Positions 6,132 through 10,224 of a stretch of 10,224 nucleotides of DNA are shown piece by piece. Each line of letters starts with the position of its first letter. The stretch's first letter is position 1. A model generated the notes under the pieces. It was given only the letters and a program-made list of their open reading frames with translations. It was not told the DNA's origin and ran no database searches. This DNA comes from Schleiferiaceae bacterium (GTDB lineage Bacteria > Bacteroidota > Bacteroidia > Flavobacteriales > Schleiferiaceae): assembly GCA_025210575.1 (NCBI GenBank), contig JAOARK010000087.1:1-10224 (forward strand), written 5' to 3'. The position numbers and the translations under genes are program-made.

Positions 6132-8413
6132 CTGGCTGCACTTATGATTTTATGAATGAGCTCCTTTGAGAGCTCCTTGCCTTCAGCTTTCAATCTTACT
6201 TCATCAAAACTCATTTTAAAGTCACATCCTTCTTTCCATCTATTGCATCCAAAAGCAGTTTGTCCTTTTATCACTTCCCCTTTTTTACATCGAGGGCAAT
6301 TTAAAATTCCATCGTTTTTTTCAGATTTTTCAATTTCAAGCTTGAGCTGAAAGTCATCAGAAAGAACAATTTTACCATTGACTTTCTCGCCATTTATTTT
6401 AAATCCTTTTAACAAAGTTGTGGAGCCTTTGTCAATTATTCTTTTCAATTGATTGTCCGAAATTTTCTTCCCCTCAAATGAATTGGGTAACAGAAACTTA
6501 CAGTTTTCATTCCATCTGCTACAACCAAAACCGGTTTTGCCTTTAAGCAATTTCCCTTTTTGGCATTTAGGGCAAGTTTGGCCAATAATGCTTTTGTTGG
6601 TTTTGGGTTTTGCTTGAGTTTTGGTCGTTTTTTCTGTTTGTGCAGAAAGCACGACTTTCGCTTTAGACAATCTTACTTCTGCAACTAAATTGTCTACCAT
6701 TAACTTCATGGCATTAATAAATCGTGCAGCACTGTACTCTCCTGTTTCAATATCCTTCAATTGCTTTTCCCAGCGGCCGGTTAATTCGGCAGATTTAAGA
6801 AGTTCATTGTCAATAAGTCCTATCAATTGAACTCCGGTAGGGGTAGGAACAATTTGTTTTTTGTTTCGCTCAATGTACTTCCGCTTAAAGAGAGTCTCTA
6901 TAATATTGGCACGGGTAGAAGGTCTACCAATACCATTGGCTTTCATCAAATCTCGGAGCTCTTCGTCTTCCACATGTTTACCCGCGGTTTCCATCGCTCT
7001 TAAAAGGGTAGCCTCTGTATAAGCTCTCGGAGCTTTGGTTTGTTTTTCGGTAAAACTGGGTTCGTGAGGACCGGTTTCGCCCTTTACAAATGTGGGCATA
7101 ACTCCTTCTTCGTTGCTTTTTACTTTATCGGGATTAGCAAAAACCGCACGCCAACCCTCTTCGAGTATTTCTTTGCCTGTAGCCTTAAAGAGCACCTCAT
7201 TCACTTCAGCTTTAACTGAAGTGTTTGCCACTTGACAATCTGGATAAAAAGCGGCAATGAAATGCCGGGTAATAGCATCATACACTTTTTGATTAGCATC
7301 GCTCAAGCCAGACTGTTGACCTGTGGGTATTATAGCATGGTGATCTGTCACTTTTTTGTCGTTAAAAACCTTGGTTGACTTTCTGATCTTCTTGCCCAGC
7401 AATGGCGAGATTAATTGACTGTAATTAGTGAGGTTCTTCAGAATCCCTTCGATCTTAGGGTACTGGTCGTTGGGTAAAAATGTGGTGTCTACTCTTGGGT
7501 AGGTGATGAGTTTTTGCTCATATAAACTTTGAGCAATCTTTAAGGTTTGTTCGGCTGTAAAGCCAAATTTATTGTTGCTATACACCTGAAGACTGGTTAG
7601 ATCAAAAAGTCTTGGTGGTGTTTCTTTTCCTTTTTTCTTTTGAACCTCTGTGATGGTTAGAGGTTGGTCTTTTACCTGGTTGAGAAGTTTCTCGCCATCC
7701 TCTTTTTTAAAGAACTTACCCTCTTCATTGTTAAAGAGTGTATCTCTGTAAAGTGTTTGCAGTTCCCAATAGGGTTGAGGTTTAAAATTCTCTATTTCGA
7801 GATGGCGTTCAACAAGCATGGCCAAAGTGGGTGTTTGTACACGTCCTATAGAAAGTACTTGTCCTTTGCCGCCATATTTTAAGGTGTAAAGTCTTGTGGC
7901 GTTCATGCCTAAAAGCCAATCACCGATAGCGCGACTACTTCCCGCATAATACAGGGCATCGTATTGTTTTGCATCCTTTAGATCCTCAAATCCGGCTTTT
8001 ATAGCTTCGCTTGTTAATGAAGAGATCCATAAACGTTGTACGGGTCCTTGGAATTTGGCTTGTTTTAAAACCCAACGTTGAATTAACTCTCCCTCTTGTC
8101 CAGCATCACCACAGTTAATGACTTCTGAGGCGGATGCAAAGAGATTTTTAAGCACCCCGAATTGTTTCTTGACACCATCATTGTCTATCAATTTCGTCTC
8201 AAAACGATCAGGAAGCATTGGTAATGTATTCAGGTCCCAACGTTTCCAATAGGGTTTATAATCATCAGGAGTGTAAAGTGTACAGAAATGGCCAAAGGTC
8301 CAGCTTACCTGATAGCCATTCCCTTCGTAATAGCCATCTTTCTTTTGGTCGGCTCCAATTACTTGAGCAATCTCTCTAGCCACACTAGGCTTTTCAGCGA
8401 CACATACTTTCAT
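6128..8413 (-). CDS. topB: DNA topoisomerase III (type IA)
   Basis: This 761-residue type IA topoisomerase cuts one DNA strand through a 5'-phosphotyrosine link and passes another through, unlinking replication and recombination intermediates, often together with a RecQ helicase. The Toprim domain (about 1-150) begins MKVCVAEKPSVAREI with the catalytic Glu7. Its second motif reads CGDAGQEGEL (101-110): D103 and E107 are kept, but the second Asp of the usual DxDxE is Gly105. The core continues with GMNATRLYT (169-177) and LSIGRVQTPTL (187-197). The active-site tyrosine is Y305 in LITYPRVDT, and IGRPSTRA (495-502) follows. The C-terminus has two zinc-ribbon-like repeats with identical spacing CxxC-x13-C-x6-C: C614/617/631/638 and C706/709/723/730. 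The length is above the roughly 650 residues of E. coli TopB because of this tail. The start lies 4 bp after the stop of the DtxR-family gene, so the two probably share an mRNA. Confidence 0.95.
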   Translation of the reverse strand: MKVCVAEKPSVAREIAQVIGADQKKDGYYEGNGYQVSWTFGHFCTLYTPDDYKPYWKRWDLNTLPMLPDRFETKLIDNDGVKKQFGVLKNLFASASEVINCGDAGQEGELIQRWVLKQAKFQGPVQRLWISSLTSEAIKAGFEDLKDAKQYDALYYAGSSRAIGDWLLGMNATRLYTLKYGGKGQVLSIGRVQTPTLAMLVERHLEIENFKPQPYWELQTLYRDTLFNNEEGKFFKKEDGEKLLNQVKDQPLTITEVQKKKGKETPPRLFDLTSLQVYSNNKFGFTAEQTLKIAQSLYEQKLITYPRVDTTFLPNDQYPKIEGILKNLTNYSQLISPLLGKKIRKSTKVFNDKKVTDHHAIIPTGQQSGLSDANQKVYDAITRHFIAAFYPDCQVANTSVKAEVNEVLFKATGKEILEEGWRAVFANPDKVKSNEEGVMPTFVKGETGPHEPSFTEKQTKAPRAYTEATLLRAMETAGKHVEDEELRDLMKANGIGRPSTRANIIETLFKRKYIERNKKQIVPTPTGVQLIGLIDNELLKSAELTGRWEKQLKDIETGEYSAARFINAMKLMVDNLVAEVRLSKAKVVLSAQTEKTTKTQAKPKTNKSIIGQTCPKCQKGKLLKGKTGFGCSRWNENCKFLLPNSFEGKKISDNQLKRIIDKGSTTLLKGFKINGEKVNGKIVLSDDFQLKLEIEKSEKNDGILNCPRCKKGEVIKGQTAFGCNRWKEGCDFKMSFDEVRLKAEGKELSKELIHKIISAAS

Positions 8414-8417
8414 TCAG

Positions 8418-9071
8418 TTACTTTTCTACCAGTAAATTGTCGCAAACCATATGGCTAAATACTTCTTTCAAATTATTGCCGTAAAGTATGGTCATGCTTT
8501 TATCAAAACTCTCTACTTTTTCAATGGTCAATTCGGTTCCTAATCCAAGTTGTTTACTATTCAAAAAGGCAAGAAAATCCGAAGAAGAATTCATCAATCC
8601 AGAAAGCTTGACTTTAGACCCAACGGTGCAATCGCTTAATTTATCATAGGCTTTCCAAACGATGTTTCCATTTTTATCTGGAATAGGGGAGCCATGCGGA
8701 TCTACTGTTGGAAAACCAAGGATCTCATCCATACGGTCAAAAAACAAATCCGAATCTACATGTTCAACCTGTTCTGCAATAGCATGCACTTGCTCCCAGC
8801 CAAAACCCATTTTTTCAACAAGGAACATCTCAGTTAACCGATGCTTTCTAATGATCGAAGCCGCGTGCTTCTTCCCCTTTTCTGTAAGGCTAAGCGGTTT
8901 GTACTTTCTGTAATTTACCAACTTTTTAGCATGCAGTTTTTTAATCATGCTGTTTGCGGTTGGCGCAGAAATTTTAAGTCTGCTGCTTAATTCGGTTACA
9001 GAAATCTCTCCTTGGGCATTCACTAAATGCAAAAGCGCTTTTAAATAATTTTCTTCGGTATGGGTTGCCAT
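8418..9071 (-). CDS. DtxR/MntR-family metal-dependent transcriptional repressor
   Basis: The 217-residue protein should bind DNA when loaded with Fe(II) or Mn(II) and repress metal uptake genes. It has the three domains of full-length DtxR proteins. The winged helix-turn-helix spans about 1-65, with the recognition helix near ISAPTANSMIKKLH. The dimerisation and metal domain spans about 70-135, and a FeoA/SH3-like domain spans about 145-217. Compared with DtxR, ancillary-site residues H77, E81 and H96 match H79, E83 and H98. In the primary site E103 and H104 match E105 and H106. E100 occupies the place of DtxR Cys102, as Glu99 does in manganese-sensing MntR, whereas Asn8 stands where DtxR has Met10 and MntR Asp8. 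This leans towards Mn but does not settle Mn versus Fe. The gene diverges from a TonB-dependent receptor gene across a spacer with a DtxR-box-like palindrome and precedes topB by 4 bp. Confidence 0.93.
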   Translation of the reverse strand: MATHTEENYLKALLHLVNAQGEISVTELSSRLKISAPTANSMIKKLHAKKLVNYRKYKPLSLTEKGKKHAASIIRKHRLTEMFLVEKMGFGWEQVHAIAEQVEHVDSDLFFDRMDEILGFPTVDPHGSPIPDKNGNIVWKAYDKLSDCTVGSKVKLSGLMNSSSDFLAFLNSKQLGLGTELTIEKVESFDKSMTILYGNNLKEVFSHMVCDNLLVEK

Positions 9072-9091
9072 GAGTACTTTTTAAGCGAGTC

Positions 9092-9099
9092 CAAATCTA
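9092..9099 (-). promoter_or_regulatory. candidate -7 element of the dtxR-like/topB promoter
   Basis: On the - strand this reads TAGATTTG, an exact match to TAnnTTTG, about 20 bp upstream of the repressor's ATG. The -33 region is poor (only AT-rich TTAT or TTTT at 19 or 16 bp spacing). The expected leader is about 14 nt. Confidence 0.45.
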
Positions 9100-9109
9100 A
9101 GAACATTAG
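9097..9109. promoter_or_regulatory. possible second, weaker repressor site
   Basis: CTAA-gaaca-TTAG is an inverted repeat of the tetramer that also makes up the stronger palindrome at 9125-9140. It overlaps the upstream end of the -7 element of the divergent repressor gene, where binding could give autoregulation. Four-base arms arise easily by chance in AT-rich DNA, so this is tentative. Confidence 0.25.
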
Positions 9110-9121
9110 TTGTATAAAATA

Positions 9122-9152
9122 ATTGTTAGACTAATCTAACTTTATATTTTTG
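9122..9152 (+). promoter_or_regulatory. Bacteroidota-type promoter of the TonB-dependent receptor gene
   Basis: ATTG at 9122-9125 (-33, consensus TTTG) and TATTTTTG at 9145-9152 (-7, exact TAnnTTTG) are separated by 19 bp, a typical spacing. Transcription should start near 9159, giving a leader of about 16 nt before the ATG at 9175. The spacer is occupied by a palindrome that could be a repressor operator. Confidence 0.6.
9125..9140. promoter_or_regulatory. DtxR-box-like operator between -33 and -7 of the receptor promoter
   Basis: GTTAGA-CTAA-TCTAAC is a palindrome with perfect 6-bp arms. Within it, TTAG-a-CTAA-t-CTAA (9126-9139) follows the right-hand 14 positions of the DtxR/IdeR box as I remember it (TTAGGTTAGSCTAACCTAA) with only two differences. 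Its place between the -33 and -7 elements, next to a DtxR-family gene, fits steric repression of the receptor gene when metal is plentiful. The binding protein is inferred, not shown. Confidence 0.6.
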
Positions 9153-9174
9153 CATTTCAATCTTTCAGTTTAGT

Positions 9175-10224
9175 ATGCGCTTAAAACTACTACTCTTATT
9201 CGTTAGTGTATCTCTTTTGTCTTTCGCACAAAGCGGAAGAATAGAAGGTGTGGTTTATGGTGATGGTCAAGCTTTGGAATTTGTAACTCTTACCTTGTCA
9301 GGAACCGATTTTATTACGGTTACCAAAAGCAATGGCTCGTACATTTTAGAGGATATACCAAGAGGAACTTATGAGTTGACGGCAAGTTTGATTGGCTTTG
9401 ATAATTATAAGATCCCAATTGTTCTGAATGATGAAAATCCGAATCTCAGATTGATAATCAATTTAGAGGATAGCGAATCGAAATTAGATGAGGTTGTTGT
9501 ATCGGGTACAATGAAGGAGGTATCAAAACGCGAAAGTGCAGTACCTGTTGAAGTCTACTCTCCAAAATATTTTAAGGCGAATCCAGCTCCCAGCATTTTT
9601 GAATCCATGCAAAACGTAAACGGTGTAAGACCCCAGCTCAATTGCAATGTTTGTAATACTGGAGATATTCATATCAATGGACTAGAGGGTCCTTATACTA
9701 TGGTGTTGATTGATGGAATGCCTATAGTGAGTGGGCTTTCTACTGTATATGGGTTAACGGGAATTCCCCAATCGCTTATTGAGCGCATAGAAATTGTTAA
9801 AGGTCCGGCCTCTACTTTATACGGTAGTGAAGCAGTTGGAGGGATTATCAATGTAATTACTAAAAGCCCATCTCGAGCATCTTTATTTTCTGCTGACATT
9901 ATGGGTACAAGTTGGCTAGAGCTGAATGCCGACCTAGGATTAAAGCTGTATGCTGGCGAAAAGGCAACCACACTTGTTGGTGTGAATTATTTCAATTATC
10001 AAAATCCAATTGATAATAATGGCGACAATTTTACGGATGTAACGCAACAGCATCGCATTTCAATTTTTAATAAATGGAATTTTAGAAGAAAGGATAATAA
10101 GGTTTTTACTCTGGCTGGTCGCTATTTATATGAGGACCGTTGGGGAGGAGAAATGCAATGGACTCCAGAATATAGAGGTGGAAATGAAATTTATGGAGAG
10201 AGCATTTACACCAACCGTTGGGAG
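9175..10224 (+). CDS. TonB-dependent outer-membrane receptor (3'-truncated by the window edge)
   Basis: The first 350 residues are visible and the frame is open to the last base; the family is typically 700-800 residues. Residues 1-18 are a signal peptide ending SLLSFA. Residues 21-98 form a CarboxypepD_reg-like beta domain (GRIEGVVYGDGQALEFVTL ... SNGSYILEDIPRGTYEL) usual in Bacteroidota receptors. DEVVVSGT (105-112) is a TonB-box-like strand. The plug domain (about 117-231) contains INGLEGPYTMVLIDGMPI, IERIEIVKGPASTLYGSEA and GGIINVITK, and beta-barrel strands begin after about 235. The protein should carry a ligand across the outer membrane with energy from TonB-ExbBD. The plug includes a CxxC pair, C157 and C160, in NCNVCNTGDIHING. 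The ligand is not stated by the sequence; the divergent DtxR/MntR-family gene and the palindrome in its promoter suggest a metal or metal complex. The ATG at 9175 directly precedes the signal peptide. Confidence 0.93.
   Translation, partial: MRLKLLLLFVSVSLLSFAQSGRIEGVVYGDGQALEFVTLTLSGTDFITVTKSNGSYILEDIPRGTYELTASLIGFDNYKIPIVLNDENPNLRLIINLEDSESKLDEVVVSGTMKEVSKRESAVPVEVYSPKYFKANPAPSIFESMQNVNGVRPQLNCNVCNTGDIHINGLEGPYTMVLIDGMPIVSGLSTVYGLTGIPQSLIERIEIVKGPASTLYGSEAVGGIINVITKSPSRASLFSADIMGTSWLELNADLGLKLYAGEKATTLVGVNYFNYQNPIDNNGDNFTDVTQQHRISIFNKWNFRRKDNKVFTLAGRYLYEDRWGGEMQWTPEYRGGNEIYGESIYTNRWE

Noticed and set aside
9693..9971. Open frame of 92 codons on the - strand inside the TonB receptor gene
   Set aside because: It is antisense to the highly conserved plug region, and the open frame follows from the codon composition of the real gene.
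9175..10224. Assignment of the receptor as BtuB (cobalamin) or a haem receptor
   Set aside because: The plug motifs are general to many receptors of this class, and there is no cobalamin riboswitch-like leader (only about 16 nt) and no haem-binding motif recognised. The ligand is left open.
1..10224. Mobile elements, CRISPR arrays, defence islands, tRNA or rRNA genes
   Set aside because: No transposase or integrase, direct-repeat array, terminal inverted repeats or RNA-gene signatures were seen; the gene content is ordinary chromosomal.

Overview
The window looks like a chromosomal segment of a member of the Bacteroidota, probably a free-living Flavobacteriia/Cytophagia-type bacterium. Supporting signs are the moderately AT-rich DNA, -7 elements of the type TAnnTTTG ahead of three genes, a TonB-dependent receptor with an N-terminal carboxypeptidase-regulatory-like (CarboxypepD_reg) domain, and a topoisomerase III with the GQEGE form of the Toprim motif that I recall from Bacteroidetes. 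There are no rRNA or tRNA genes, insertion sequences, CRISPR arrays or phage genes. Coding density is very high: the longest gap without a gene is 119 bp.

Positions 1-2075 (+ strand) hold a tightly packed three-gene run: the 3' part of a DUF2891-family gene, a small two-helix membrane protein starting 1 bp after it, and a 226-residue protein whose start overlaps the previous stop (ATGA). Facing it on the - strand are a small secreted or membrane protein of unknown function (2072-2599) and a large MscS-type mechanosensitive channel (2671-5139), which probably contributes to osmotic protection.

A 119-bp divergent spacer separates the channel gene from a stand-alone GT-A-fold glycosyltransferase (5259-6131, +). 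Its 3' end abuts topB (6128-8413, -), which encodes DNA topoisomerase III. topB lies 4 bp downstream of a DtxR/MntR-family metal-dependent repressor gene (8418-9071, -), so the two are probably co-transcribed.

The most informative region is the 103-bp spacer at 9072-9174. The repressor gene and a TonB-dependent outer-membrane receptor gene (9175 to the window edge, +) diverge from it. A 16-bp palindrome that resembles a DtxR box sits exactly between the -33 and -7 elements of the receptor promoter. This suggests metal-dependent repression of an outer-membrane uptake system by the neighbouring regulator. The receptor plug carries a CxxC motif. I see no clear sign of a wholly new system. The metal-responsive pair, its link to topB, and the two convergent gene pairs whose stop codons share one CTAG tetranucleotide are the points most worth a second look.
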